A stretch of DNA of 64,000 bases from CAVYEM01 sp963767635 (lineage in GTDB: Bacteria > Vulcanimicrobiota > Vulcanimicrobiia > Vulcanimicrobiales > Vulcanimicrobiaceae). The position numbers and the translations under genes were made by a program. Shown here piece by piece: positions 38,733 to 47,705 of this stretch; the first letter of the stretch is position 1; each line of letters opens with the position of its first letter. The stretch covers positions 380,607 through 444,606 of the forward strand of contig CAVYEM010000003.1 in NCBI GenBank assembly GCA_963767635.1, written 5' to 3'. Below the pieces are notes generated by a model. That model saw only the letters and a program-made list of their open reading frames with translations, was not told where the DNA came from and did not search any database.

Positions 38733-40523
38733 TTACTTACGCGAACCGTGATGCGGCAACAGTCCCGCAAGCACTTCCTTCACCGATTCCTTGATCACGC
38801 CGCCTTCGTCGGGGTCGCCTTTGGCAAGTGCCGAGAAAAGATTGTGCGCTTCCGCGAGCGTGATGTGCGGCGGCAACTGCGTGATGTTTGCATCGACGAC
38901 CGCATCGAAAATCACGGGGCGATTCGAGGCTAATGCGCGATCCCAGGCCGGGCCAATCTCCTCGGAGCGTTCGACCCGAATGCCGTTCAAGCCGATTTGG
39001 TTCGCATATTCGGCGTAATTGAAATGCGGCAAATTCTGAGAGGCTTCGTATTTCGGATTTCCGCTTTCGATGCGCATCTCCCAAGTCACCTGATTGAGAT
39101 CCGAGTTGTTCATAACCAGAAAAATGAGCCGCGGATCGCTCCAGCGTTTCCAGTACTTTGCGACGGTAAGCATTTCGGCGCTCCCGTTCATCTGCATCGC
39201 GCCATCGCCGGTGCACGCGATAACGGTGCGATCCGGGAATGCAAACTTTGCTGCAATGGCGTACGGAACGGCCGAACCCATCGTCGCCAGGCTGCCGGAA
39301 AGCGAAGATTTCATGCCGCGCCGCATATGAATGTTGCGCGCAAACCAATTGGTGGCCGTACCGGCATCGCCCGTCAGAATGGCGTTATCCGGCAGGCGTT
39401 CGTTCAGTTCCCAGAATACGAGCTGAGGGTTGATTTGCGTTCCTTTGACGTGAGCGCGCGCCTCTTCGTCGCCGTACCAATTTTTGAGGTTCTTCGCGAT
39501 GCCATCGCGCCACGCAGTATCGGTCTTTTGCTTGAGCAACGGCAGAAGCTCCGCGAGCGTCTGCCGGCTGTCGCCGATCAAATTCACCTCGGTGGGGAAG
39601 CGCAGTCCGACGTTGCGAGCGTCGATGTCGATTTGCACCCCGCGCGCCTGCCCTTCTTTGGGCAAAAACTCCGAATACGGATAGCACGTGCCGACCATCA
39701 GGAGCGTGTCGCACTCGTTCATCATGTCGGAGCTGGGCCGCGTGCCGAGCAATCCCAATGTTCCCGTGACGTACGGCAAATCGTCCGGAACGACGTATTT
39801 GCCAAGCAAAGCCTTGGCGATGCCCGCGCCTAAACGGTCCGCAACAGCGAGGATCTCATCCGTCGCGTTTGCTGCCCCTTGCCCGACCATCATCGCCACG
39901 CGCTCACCGGCATTGAGCACGTCGGCCGCACGCTGCAGATCGTGCTGCACCGGCACGACGGAAGGCGCCGAGTATCCCACGCTGCTGCGCGTCATGTTGT
40001 GCGTGCGGGGCGGCTGAGGAACCGCGTCCTTCTCTTGCACGTCTTTCGGGACGATCACGCACGTGACGGCGCGAAAAGCCGCCGCCGTGCGAACCGCGCG
40101 ATCGACGATGTGGCGCATCGCGGCGGGGCTCGAAACCGTATAGACGTACTCCGTTACATCTTGCAGCAGCACTTGCAGGTCGACTTCTTGCTGGTACGAA
40201 CTTCCGAGCGCGCTCGTGGCCGCCTGTCCGACAATCGCGACGACCGGCGTGTGATCCATCTTTGCATCGTACAGGCCGTTGAGCATGTGCACGGCACCGG
40301 GACCGGAGGTCGCCAAACACAGCCCTACTTCACCGGTGAATTTCGCGTGCGCACACGCCATGAATCCGGCCATCTCTTCGTGACGCACTTGAATGAACTG
40401 CAGTTTGTCGCCGATGCGATCGAACGCGCCCATGATGCCGTTGATACCGTCGCCGGGATAGCCGTAGACTCGCTTGAATCCCCACTCGACGAGTCGCTGC
40501 AATAAAAAATCGCTCGTATTCAT
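38733..40523 (-). CDS. Thiamine-diphosphate enzyme of the pyruvate oxidase/acetolactate synthase group
   Basis: This cytosolic enzyme of 596 residues decarboxylates a 2-oxo acid, most likely pyruvate. The N-terminal domain has YGYPGDGINGIMGAF and the conserved Glu that activates TPP in QVRHEEMAGFMA. The middle domain is the FAD/nucleotide-binding fold (VAMMVGQGAANATDEILAV). The C-terminal domain carries the TPP/Mg motif GDGAMQMNGSAEML ending MNNSDLN. Length and pattern match the thiamine-pyrophosphate-requiring proteins close to PoxB. Whether it makes acetate, acetyl-phosphate or acetolactate is unclear. It is divergent from DUF488. Confidence 0.88.
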   Translation of the reverse strand: MNTSDFLLQRLVEWGFKRVYGYPGDGINGIMGAFDRIGDKLQFIQVRHEEMAGFMACAHAKFTGEVGLCLATSGPGAVHMLNGLYDAKMDHTPVVAIVGQAATSALGSSYQQEVDLQVLLQDVTEYVYTVSSPAAMRHIVDRAVRTAAAFRAVTCVIVPKDVQEKDAVPQPPRTHNMTRSSVGYSAPSVVPVQHDLQRAADVLNAGERVAMMVGQGAANATDEILAVADRLGAGIAKALLGKYVVPDDLPYVTGTLGLLGTRPSSDMMNECDTLLMVGTCYPYSEFLPKEGQARGVQIDIDARNVGLRFPTEVNLIGDSRQTLAELLPLLKQKTDTAWRDGIAKNLKNWYGDEEARAHVKGTQINPQLVFWELNERLPDNAILTGDAGTATNWFARNIHMRRGMKSSLSGSLATMGSAVPYAIAAKFAFPDRTVIACTGDGAMQMNGSAEMLTVAKYWKRWSDPRLIFLVMNNSDLNQVTWEMRIESGNPKYEASQNLPHFNYAEYANQIGLNGIRVERSEEIGPAWDRALASNRPVIFDAVVDANITQLPPHITLAEAHNLFSALAKGDPDEGGVIKESVKEVLAGLLPHHGSRK

Positions 40524-40626
40524 ATCAATCTCCGCGTATGCCGGTATCCTTTACCCGATTTTACGTGCTCCGGTGCTCACGGAGCGCCTGCCCGGTGCGC
40601 ATGAGCGCCAGGTGGGTATTGGCATT

Positions 40627-41012
40627 ATGATGCCGGCCATTGCGCTAAAGCGCGCGTACGAGAAACCGGCGCGCGGCGACGGATTCCGCGTGCTCGTCGA
40701 TCGCCTTTGGCCGCGCGGCATTAAGAAAGAGGAGTTCAGCTCGACGTTTGGGCCAAGGACTTAGCGCCCAGCACGGAACTGCGCCAATGGTTCGGACACG
40801 ATCCGGAAAAATGGGCCGCGTTCCGCAAGCGCTATCGCGCCGAATTAAGCCAGTCTCACGCCGCCAAGCGCATTGGCGAGCTCATCGATGCCGCGAAGCG
40901 CGAAAAAACCATCACTCTCGTGTACGGCGCCAAGGACCCGGAACACAACGAGGCTATCGTGTTGCACGGCATGTTCGAGCGAGTAGCGGCCAAGAAACAA
41001 ACTTCAGCATAG
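40627..41012 (+). CDS. DUF488 (YeaO-like) protein; one frame break
   Basis: This is a small cytosolic protein of about 128 residues. It starts MMPAIALKRAYEKPARGDGF and continues VLVDRLWPRGIKKEE. After a frame break near 40738 it goes on with LDVWAKDLAPSTELRQWFGH, DPEKWAAFRKRYRAEL and LVYGAKDPEHNEAIVL. These are the signature blocks of the YeaO branch of DUF488. The function is unknown. The second half was seen in a different frame from the start, which is why the gene could be missed. It is divergent from the TPP enzyme and converges with the TPM gene. Confidence 0.8.
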
Positions 41013-41032
41013 CGCCGGCGCGAATAGCGCAG

Positions 41033-42013
41033 TTACCAGCCGCCGCCGCCCCCGCCGGCATCGCCGCCGCCGCCAAAGCCGCCTCCTCCGCCGAAATCTC
41101 CACCGCCGCCGCCGAAGCCGCCACCTCCCCAGTCACCGCCGCCGCCGCCGCCCACATCGGCTTGTCCGGCGTCGGATTGCCAGCCGCCGGCGTCGACCGG
41201 AGTCTGTCCGCCCGTGGGATCCGTGTTGCCCCACGCGCCGGTACCGATGTTCTGGCGCCCGAAGAGTTCGTTGCCCAGAAAAGCGCCGCCGAGGCCGCCG
41301 AGCAGACCACTCCAAAACCCTCCGCCGCCTCCAAAGCCGCCGTAGCCACCGTATCCGCCGTAGCCTGGGCCACCTGGACCGCCGGGACCATATCCGCCGC
41401 CGTAAGCGCGCGGGCCGGCGGCCGCGCGCATGATCGAGCGGATGATGAAGAACGCAAAGAGCGCGATGACGATCCACCAGAACGCGCTAATATGTAGCCC
41501 CTGAGCGCTTTGCTGCGGATACGCGCTGTTGGTGCTGCGTGCAGGTTGCGCGCCCGGCAGCGAGCTCAGATGCGAACGGTATACGTCGAGGGTGGCATTG
41601 ACCGCCGTGGTAATGCCGCCGTCATAGTCGCCCGCGCGAAACTGCGCCTGCATGGCCGAAGCGACCGAAGCGGACGTTTGCGAACTCCACCAGCCGGATT
41701 GCACCGCAGCGCGATCCGGAACGATCCAGTCCTTGCGGTCGCCCTTGTCGATGAAAATCAGCACGCCGTTGACTTGCTGCTGCGCAAAGGCGTTCATCGC
41801 CGCGGCGCGCACGTCCCCGCCCGCAACGGAAGGGACCGTCTGCACGATGATCTCTTTGCCGGTTTGCGCGTTGAAGTTGCCGATGCGCGTGTTGAGCTGC
41901 TGCACCGTCTGCGCGCCGAACATTCCCGCTTGATCCTGAACGAAATCTTTGGCCAGCGCCGGGGCGCTTGCGGCAAGCACCGCTGCAATCAAGGCCGGTA
42001 ATACGCGTTTCAT
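41033..42013 (-). CDS. TPM-domain membrane protein with Gly-rich tail (YgcG-like)
   Basis: This is a 326-residue protein. It has a signal peptide (KRVLPALIAAVLAASAPALA) and a TPM domain at about 23-150 (FVQDQAGMFGAQTVQQLNTR, GKEIIVQTVPSVAGGDVRAA, VLIFIDKGDRKDWIVPD). A membrane segment FWWIVIALFAFFIIRSIM follows near residue 176. The last 130 residues are Gly-rich and low in complexity (GGYGGFGGGGGFWSGLLGGL and similar). TPM domains are linked with phosphatase activity in plant thylakoids and with membrane quality control; the bacterial role is uncertain. It lies 21 bp before the small membrane protein's stop, same strand. Confidence 0.87.
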   Translation of the reverse strand: MKRVLPALIAAVLAASAPALAKDFVQDQAGMFGAQTVQQLNTRIGNFNAQTGKEIIVQTVPSVAGGDVRAAAMNAFAQQQVNGVLIFIDKGDRKDWIVPDRAAVQSGWWSSQTSASVASAMQAQFRAGDYDGGITTAVNATLDVYRSHLSSLPGAQPARSTNSAYPQQSAQGLHISAFWWIVIALFAFFIIRSIMRAAAGPRAYGGGYGPGGPGGPGYGGYGGYGGFGGGGGFWSGLLGGLGGAFLGNELFGRQNIGTGAWGNTDPTGGQTPVDAGGWQSDAGQADVGGGGGGDWGGGGFGGGGGDFGGGGGFGGGGDAGGGGGGW

Positions 42014-42034
42014 GTCGTTCCTATTTCTTGAACT

Positions 42035-42181
42035 TTAGTGAATGAAGCCCACGGCGAGCAGTCCGCCCACGATGCTGAAGGCAAAGACGAAGATGAAGAT
42101 CCAAACACCCGCGCGCAGCAGCGCCTGCCGGCGGCGGCGAGCGGATTGCGTTTCGTATCGTACCTTTGGACGCCGGCTCAT
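42035..42181 (-). CDS. Small single-pass membrane protein
   Basis: This 48-residue protein starts MSRRPKVRYETQSARRRRQA, a strongly basic N-terminus. One hydrophobic helix, GVWIFIFVFAFSIVGGLLAV, follows. The ATG at 42181 overlaps the rsfS stop (ATGA, 42181-42178), which supports translation. Such small anchored proteins are common at the end of rsfS/yqeK operons; I know no function. The basic N-terminus should face the cytoplasm. Confidence 0.6.
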   Translation of the reverse strand: MSRRPKVRYETQSARRRRQALLRAGVWIFIFVFAFSIVGGLLAVGFIH

Positions 42182-42537
42182 GACGTTTGCGCCTGCCGTT
42201 CCGGCACGGCCGACCAAAGACGCTCGAGATTGTAGAACGCGCGCTGCTCGGGCGTGAAGACGTGCACCACGACGTTGCCGACATCCAGCAGAATCCAATT
42301 GCCGTCTGCGTAGCCCTCGACGCGGGCAACGCGCAGGCCTGCGGCTTTGACGCGCTCGGCAATGCTGTCCGCGATCGACCGCGTCTGAATTTTCGAACGG
42401 CCGGTAACGATGACGAAGTAATCGGCCAGAATCGTACGTCCCGCCACGTCGATCTCGGTCACGTCTTCAGCCTTTTTGTCGTGCGCCGCTGCACGCACGA
42501 TCTCAAGAATGTCCGCCAGTGCCAACCTCCAGTGCAT
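42178..42537 (-). CDS. rsfS: Ribosomal silencing factor RsfS
   Basis: RsfS (formerly Iojap) binds ribosomal protein L14 and blocks joining of the subunits when nutrients run low. The protein has 119 residues, the usual length. Conserved blocks are AEDVTEIDVAGRTILADYFV, TGRSKIQTRSIADSIAERVK and EGYADGNWILLDVGNVVVHV, followed by FTPEQRAFYNLERLW. It overlaps the end of yqeK by 35 bp upstream and the small membrane protein by 4 bp downstream. The yqeK-rsfS pairing is common in bacteria. Confidence 0.95.
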   Translation of the reverse strand: MHWRLALADILEIVRAAAHDKKAEDVTEIDVAGRTILADYFVIVTGRSKIQTRSIADSIAERVKAAGLRVARVEGYADGNWILLDVGNVVVHVFTPEQRAFYNLERLWSAVPERQAQTS

Positions 42538-43104
42538 CGGCCGCCAGGCCGAAGGCCGTCATCGCCGCAGCCGTCTGCGGCGCGAGAGGGAGTTGCCTCC
42601 CAGTAAGATACTCCAGGGACGCCGCAATCGTTGCACGCATCGCGGCGTGCAGGTCCACGAAGGCCAACTCGGCCAGCGCGGCCCGCTGCGCGTATTCGCG
42701 GCCCGGTTCCAGACCGTCGGCAAGGTAAAGGATGCAATCGAGCGGCGACATGTCGCCGTCCGCGAGCGTGTGTTTGGCAATGGCTGACAGCACGTCCGTG
42801 TCGGTTATCCCGAATCGTTCCTGCGCAAGATGGGCCGAAAGCGGCGCATGCAGCACGACCGGATGCTCCCGCGCGTACGAGTCGATCGGAATGCCGCGCA
42901 GCGCGCTTTCGCGCAGCAGACTGCGGCGAGGAATACAGCCTTGCGAGATCGTGCAGCATCCCGGCGACGCGCGCTTTCCCGGGCGCAAGCCCGTGCGTTC
43001 TGGCTAGATTCTCCGCCATGCGGGCAACGCGTACGCAATGCGCATACCGGTGTTCTTGCCGCAAGTCGGCACGTACGCGTTTCGACAGACTCGCTAAACG
43101 TCAT
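42503..43104 (-). CDS. yqeK: YqeK-like HD-domain (Ap4A) hydrolase; frame breaks
   Basis: YqeK-type proteins hydrolyse diadenosine tetraphosphate. The HD signature is visible: YAHCVRVARMAENLARTHGL and VAGMLHDLARLYS in one frame. After a break near 42935 come RESALRGIPIDSYAREHPVV, KHTLADGDMSPLDCILYLAD and EYAQRAALAELAFVDLH in another. A further break near 43080 would join this to an ATG at 43104 that overlaps the rimI stop (ATGA). If that is wrong the start is the TTG at 43064. The gene overlaps rsfS by 35 bp, as usual. I read the breaks as sequence errors. Confidence 0.8.
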
Positions 43105-43640
43105 CCCAACAGCATTGCGCGCAACGCCCGCAGCCTGTTCCGGTAGATGTCGCTCTTCAGATTTCCGGCCCACATCACCAGCGCGTTTTCGTTGTTGTCG
43201 CTGTAGTACGCTTTCCGGGTTGAGACGGTCGTGAATCCGTACTTGCGATAAAGCGCTTGCGCGACCGTGTTGCTTTCGCGCACTTCAAGCGTCATCCATG
43301 ACGTGCCGCGTTCGATCGCTCGGTCCAGCAAATGCAAGAGCATCCGTTCGCCGTATTTGCGTCCACGCGCATCGCGAGAAACGGCGATCGTCGTGATGTG
43401 CGAGTCTTCCAGAATCACCCAAATGCCGCCGTAGGCGACGATGCGCCGGCCCAGCCTGCCGACGTAATAATGCGCGGCCTTGTTCTCGTGCAGTTCCTGG
43501 TAAAACGCATTCGACGGCCACGTCGTCGCGAAGGACTGCTGTTCGATGCGCAGCACGTCCTTGATATCTGCATCCGTCATCGAATTGATGAGGAGCGGCG
43601 AATCGCCGGTTATTTGTTCCGGTTTGGGCTCGAGTTTCAC
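43101..43640 (-). CDS. rimI: Ribosomal-protein-alanine N-acetyltransferase
   Basis: This is a cytosolic GNAT acetyltransferase of 179 residues. Motif A reads TTIAVSRDARGRKYGERMLL (the acetyl-CoA loop RGRKYG), followed by TLEVRESNTVAQALYRKYGF and RKAYYSDNNENALVMW. This is the RimI pattern, which acetylates the N-terminus of ribosomal protein S18. It overlaps tsaB by 4 bp upstream; tsaE-tsaB-rimI is a frequent operon. The first 20 residues are not part of the fold, and a later ATG (MTDADIKDV, about residue 21) is a possible start. Confidence 0.9.
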   Translation of the reverse strand: MKLEPKPEQITGDSPLLINSMTDADIKDVLRIEQQSFATTWPSNAFYQELHENKAAHYYVGRLGRRIVAYGGIWVILEDSHITTIAVSRDARGRKYGERMLLHLLDRAIERGTSWMTLEVRESNTVAQALYRKYGFTTVSTRKAYYSDNNENALVMWAGNLKSDIYRNRLRALRAMLLG

Positions 43641-44302
43641 GTCGATGGGCGCGGCACGCTCACTGCCGGCAACTCACCGTAATCCGCGCGTATTTCATGC
43701 GGGCTGGGCGCAGGATCGCGCTGCGCCGCGACGGTTGCGACGGCGAGGGCGCTGGGTTCTATCGCGCGGGGCAGCAAGAGCACCTGGATGCCGCGTTCGC
43801 CAAGCGGCGCAATAACGTCCTCCGCGGCGCCGATGAGCAGCAGCGGTGAAACGTTCAAGTCCTTGCCGAAGCCGTCCAGCACGTCGTGGATGTACCCCGA
43901 CGCGCGGCGGTCGCGTCCATTGGAGCGCAGGCGCGCCGAGATGACGCCCTGCCGCCCGTGCACGACGCAAAGCAGTGCGCGCTGCGGTTCGGTGTGCGTG
44001 CCGGCTTCCAGCGCGTCGAACGAATTCACGCCGGTCAACGGCAAATTCCACCCCTGCGCCAGCGATTTGGCGTAGCTGATGGCGATGCGCACGCCTGTAA
44101 AGCTTCCCGGACCGACGCCGACGGCTAAGCGGTCCACGGCGTGCGGCTGCAGCCCGCTCTCGCTCAGCACGGCGCTCACGGCAGAAAGCCCGCGCTCGAG
44201 TGCCACTTGTCCGCGATATCCCACCGCAGATGAACGGCCGCCATCCCGGACGATTGCGGCCGAAAAACCTTCGAGGGCGGCATCGAGGGCGAGCACGATC
44301 AT
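43637..44302 (-). CDS. tsaB: tRNA threonylcarbamoyladenosine biosynthesis protein TsaB
   Basis: TsaB scaffolds TsaD and TsaE in making t6A at position 37 of ANN-reading tRNAs. It has 221 residues. The ASKHA-type start is VLALDAALEGFSAAIVRDGG, then DRLAVGVGPGSFTGVRIAIS (the TsaB signature) and KSLAQGWNLPLTGVNSFDAL. It overlaps tsaE by 4 bp and rimI by 4 bp. TsaD, the catalytic partner, is not in the window. The C-terminal domain is shorter and more variable than in E. coli TsaB. Confidence 0.92.
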   Translation of the reverse strand: MIVLALDAALEGFSAAIVRDGGRSSAVGYRGQVALERGLSAVSAVLSESGLQPHAVDRLAVGVGPGSFTGVRIAISYAKSLAQGWNLPLTGVNSFDALEAGTHTEPQRALLCVVHGRQGVISARLRSNGRDRRASGYIHDVLDGFGKDLNVSPLLLIGAAEDVIAPLGERGIQVLLLPRAIEPSALAVATVAAQRDPAPSPHEIRADYGELPAVSVPRPST

Positions 44303-44766
44303 CGGTTCTCGCCTTCTTCCGTGCCGGCCGAATCCGGCGCGCGCACACTCACCCTTCGTGGCCCCTCACCGCTTCCGTCGATCTCGATTTCGTACCGAAC
44401 CGGCGGCAGCAGGATCGGCGCGTTGCGCCACCATTCCGCCAAAACGATGGACGTACCGTCGAAGGCCTCCTCGAGGCCCAGCTGCGCGATTTCACGCGCA
44501 TCTTCAATGCGGTAGAGGTCCAAGTGGTTTACCGGCGGTTCGCATGCGGCTGCATCGGCGTCCGGTGCGTAGCGATGCCAAAACGTGAACGTCGGGCTGC
44601 TGGCAAGGTCGCTGCCGAGCAGCTCCGTGACGACGGCTTTGATAAACGTCGTCTTGCCGGCGCCCAGCGGACCGGAGAGGCCGACGACGTCGCCTGCACG
44701 CAACCGGCGCGCGAATTGTGCCGCAAAGTGGCGAAACTCTTGCTCGCTATAAAATGTTCGATCCAT
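44299..44766 (-). CDS. tsaE: tRNA threonylcarbamoyladenosine biosynthesis ATPase TsaE
   Basis: TsaE is the P-loop ATPase that drives turnover of the t6A complex. It has 155 residues from the ATG at 44766; longer upstream reading frame is outside the fold. Walker A is GPLGAGKTTF, followed by SPTFTFWHRY and VNHLDLYRIEDAREIAQLGL, and the IVLAEWWRN segment. These are standard TsaE blocks. It is divergent from gyrA (45 bp apart), so the short gap must hold both promoters or gyrA shares an upstream one. Confidence 0.93.
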   Translation of the reverse strand: MDRTFYSEQEFRHFAAQFARRLRAGDVVGLSGPLGAGKTTFIKAVVTELLGSDLASSPTFTFWHRYAPDADAAACEPPVNHLDLYRIEDAREIAQLGLEEAFDGTSIVLAEWWRNAPILLPPVRYEIEIDGSGEGPRRVSVRAPDSAGTEEGENR

Positions 44767-44811
44767 CGGTTTGGCGAAACACCTATTCCGTGAACGGACG
44801 GAAGTTCTGCA

Positions 44812-47317
44812 TTGAATAACGACATCATCTCGCAAATCAACGTCGAAGACGAGATGCGCGAGAGCTATCTCTCGTATGCGATGTCGGTCATCGCCTCGCG
44901 CGCGCTGCCCGACGTCCGCGACGGTCTCAAACCGGTGCAGCGCCGCATTCTTTTTGCCATGCGCGAAATGGGCATGGAACCGACCAAGCAGCACCGCAAG
45001 TGCGCCGGAATCATCGGCGAGGTGCTCAAATCGTTCCATCCGCACGGCGACGCGTCCGTCTATGATGCGCTGGTACGCATGGCGCAGGACTTCACGCTGC
45101 GCTACCCGCTGGTCGACGGACACGGCAACTTCGGCTCGATCGATCCCGATCCGCCTGCAGCATACCGGTACACCGAAGCGCGTTTGGCGCGCACTTCGAC
45201 CGAAGCGCTCAGCGACATCGACAAAGAAACGGTTCCATTCGTTCCCAACTTCGATAATCAGGGCACGGAGCCCAGCGTGCTGCCCGGCAAACTACCGCAG
45301 CTGCTGCTCAACGGTTCCAGCGGCATTGCAGTGGGCATGGCGACGAACATTCCGCCGCACAACCTGATGGAGATCGCCGATGCGGTCGCCGCGATCATCG
45401 ACGACCCGGCCATCTCGGATAGCAATCTGGCGGACATCGTCACGGGGCCCGATTTCCCAACGGGCGGCATCATCATGGGGCAGGAGGCCATTCGGGAAGC
45501 GTATCGCACCGGGCGCGGCTCGATCGCGATTCGCGGCAAAGCGGAGATCGTGGAAGATCGCGGCCGCAACAAAATCATCATTACGGAAATTCCATACCAA
45601 GTTTACAAGGGCCGCATCGTTGAGGCTATCGCCGAAGCGCATGCCGAAAAGCGCATCCAGGGCATCTCCGCGCTGCACGACGAGTCTAACCGCAAGGGCA
45701 TGCGGGTCGTCGTCGAGCTGCACAAAGCGGCAACGCCGAAGATCGTACTCAACCAGCTCTACAAGCACACGCCGCTGCAGTCGAGCTTCGGTTTCAACAT
45801 GCTGGCGCTCGTGCCCGTGGGGCCGCCGCGTGCCGATGGTTCCGTCTCCCTCGAACCGCAAGTGCTCTCGCTCAAGCAACTGCTCGAACATTACATCGTG
45901 CATCGCAAGGACGTCGTTACGAAGCGCACGCAGTACGATCTGCGCAAAGCCGAAGAGCGCGCGCATCTGCTGGAAGGCTACCGGATCGCGCTCGACAACA
46001 TCGACGAAGTCATCGAGATCGTGCGCGGCAGCCAGACCACTGACGAGGCCCGGGTAAAGTCTGACCGCGCGATTCAGCCTTTCGGACGTGCAAGCCAACG
46101 CCATCGTCGACATGCGGCTGCGCACGCTGGTCGGCTTGGAACGCCAGAAGATCGAGAACGAGTACGAGGAACTCATCAAACTCATCGCCGAACTGCAGGA
46201 TATCCTGAAGAGTTCGCGCCGCATCGCGGCAATCGTCAAGACCGAAATTCTCGACGTCAAGAAGAAATTCGGCGACGAACGGCGCACGGCGATCATCCCG
46301 GCGGAAGACGAGTTTTCGGTCGAAGCCCTGATTCCGAATACCGAAGTCGTCGTCACGTACACGGTCGGCGGCTACATCAAACGAGTATCGGGCGACACGT
46401 TCAAAACGCAAAATCGCGGCGGGCGCGGCGTCGTCGGCATCGCGAATCTCAAGCGCGAAGACGTCGTGCGTAATTTCTTCATCACCAAGACGCACGACCA
46501 CGTGCTCTTCTTCACCAACAAAGGGCGCGCATACCGGCTGCGCGGGTTCGAAATTCCCGATACGACGCGGCAGGCGCGCGGCACGGCGCTCGTCAATTTG
46601 CTCACGCTTCCGCCGGGCGAATACGTTACGGCGGTGTTCCCGGTACAGAATTTCGCCGGAGAACGGTATATGATCATGGTCACCAGAAACGGCGTGATCA
46701 AGAAAACGAAGCTCGAAGAATTCTCGAACGTGCGCCGCAACGGGCTCAACGCCATCAACTTGGACGAGAACGACGAACTGCTGGCGGTCGATCTCTCCGA
46801 CGGCAGCCGGGACGTCATCCTGGGCACCGTCGCGGGCATGGCCGTGCACTTCAACGAGCGCCACGTGCGGCCGATGGGCCGCAACGCGCGCGGCGTGCGA
46901 GGCATGACGTTGGAACGCGGCGATGCGATCGTGGCGATGGACGTGATCGAAGACCAGCGGCGTGAAGTGCTGCTCGTCACGACGCGCGCCTTCGGCAAAC
47001 GCACGCCGATCGACGACTATCGCCATACTTCACGCGGCGGAAAAGGCGTCAAAGCGTTTGCAAAGGAGCGGGAAGACATCGGCAAAGTGGTCGATCAGAT
47101 TTTGGTCGCGCCGGAGGACGAAATTTTGATGATCACGTCGTCCAATCAAGTGATTCGTCTGCGCGTTTGCGACATCCGCAAGGCCGGCCGCTCCACCAAG
47201 GGCGTGCGCTTGCAACGTCTGGGCGAGGGCGACGAAGTGATCGCCATCACGAACTTGGGCAAACAAGCCAAGCAGATTACCGAAATCACCGGCGAGCCGG
47301 TGGAGCCGCTTCCGTGA
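44812..47317 (+). CDS. gyrA: DNA gyrase subunit A; one frame break
   Basis: GyrA is the breakage-reunion subunit of gyrase, about 835 residues here. The start is a TTG at 44812 (NNDIISQINVEDEMRESYLS). The QRDR reads FHPHGDASVYDALVRMAQDF, with Ala81 at the place of E. coli Ser83. The catalytic tyrosine is in AAYRYTEARLARTS. The frame breaks near 46055. The next frame gives SLTARFSLSDVQANAIVDMR and a full six-bladed C-terminal domain (FFITKTHDHVLFFTNKGRAY, NGVIKKTKLEEF, RGGKGVKAFAKERED). An essential gene cannot carry a real frameshift here. GyrB is not in the window. ParC is a less likely alternative. Confidence 0.95.
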
Positions 47318-47372
47318 AACCTCGCAATGCCGGGTCGAGTTTAAATTGTCAAAAGGAGAGCAGCCGAACAGC

Positions 47373-47699
47373 ATGAGTGCAGTAGCCGACGTTTCGCAAA
47401 CCAACTTTCAGCAAGAGGTGCTGGGAGCGAGCCAGCCCGTGCTGGTAGATTTTTGGGCGCCGTGGTGCGGTCCGTGCAAGATGCTCGGCCCGGTTGTCGA
47501 GAAGGTTGCCGCCTCGCATGCGGGCAGGGCCAAGTTCGTAAAGCTGAACACCGACGACAATCCCAACCTTGCCGGTCAATACCAGGTCTCCGGCATCCCG
47601 TGCCTCATTCTGTTCAAGAACGGCGCACCCGTGGATCGCATCGTTGGCTATGTTTCGGAAGACAAGATCACTTCGATGCTCGGCAAACACGTGAGTTAG
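47373..47699 (+). CDS. trxA: Thioredoxin
   Basis: This is a 108-residue cytosolic disulfide reductase. The active site is WCGPC in VLVDFWAPWCGPCKMLGPVV, followed by FVKLNTDDNPNLAGQYQVSG, the cis-proline region IPCLILFKNGAPVDRIVG and a short C-terminal helix. The ATG at 47373 matches the family start; an AAGGAG lies about 15 nt upstream, a rather long spacing. It has an extra cysteine (IPCLIL) next to the cis-proline. selA starts 6 bp after its stop, so trxA and selAB are co-transcribed. Confidence 0.95.
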   Translation: MSAVADVSQTNFQQEVLGASQPVLVDFWAPWCGPCKMLGPVVEKVAASHAGRAKFVKLNTDDNPNLAGQYQVSGIPCLILFKNGAPVDRIVGYVSEDKITSMLGKHVS

Positions 47700-47705
47700 A
47701 AAAAC

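Noticed and set aside
41033..41450. A DNA tandem repeat (possible CRISPR-like) in the GCC/GCCGCC-rich stretch
   Set aside because: It is the coding sequence of the Gly-rich tail of the TPM-domain protein. Units are irregular and there are no spacers. No CRISPR array is seen anywhere in the window.
40474..41497. A 249-residue plus-strand frame (Ala-rich) over the DUF488 end and the TPM gene
   Set aside because: Its first part is off-frame DUF488 and the rest is antisense to the Gly-rich tail.
42503..43104. Two separate short genes instead of yqeK
   Set aside because: The two frames carry complementary halves of one HD-domain protein in the right order, next to rsfS as usual.
46040..46100. 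Intein, intron or split-gene arrangement in gyrA
   Set aside because: The two frames join within a few bases with no inserted sequence, so only an indel is needed.
45292..47026. Long minus-strand frames opposite gyrA
   Set aside because: They are shadows of gyrA, which is obvious on the plus strand on both sides of the frame break.
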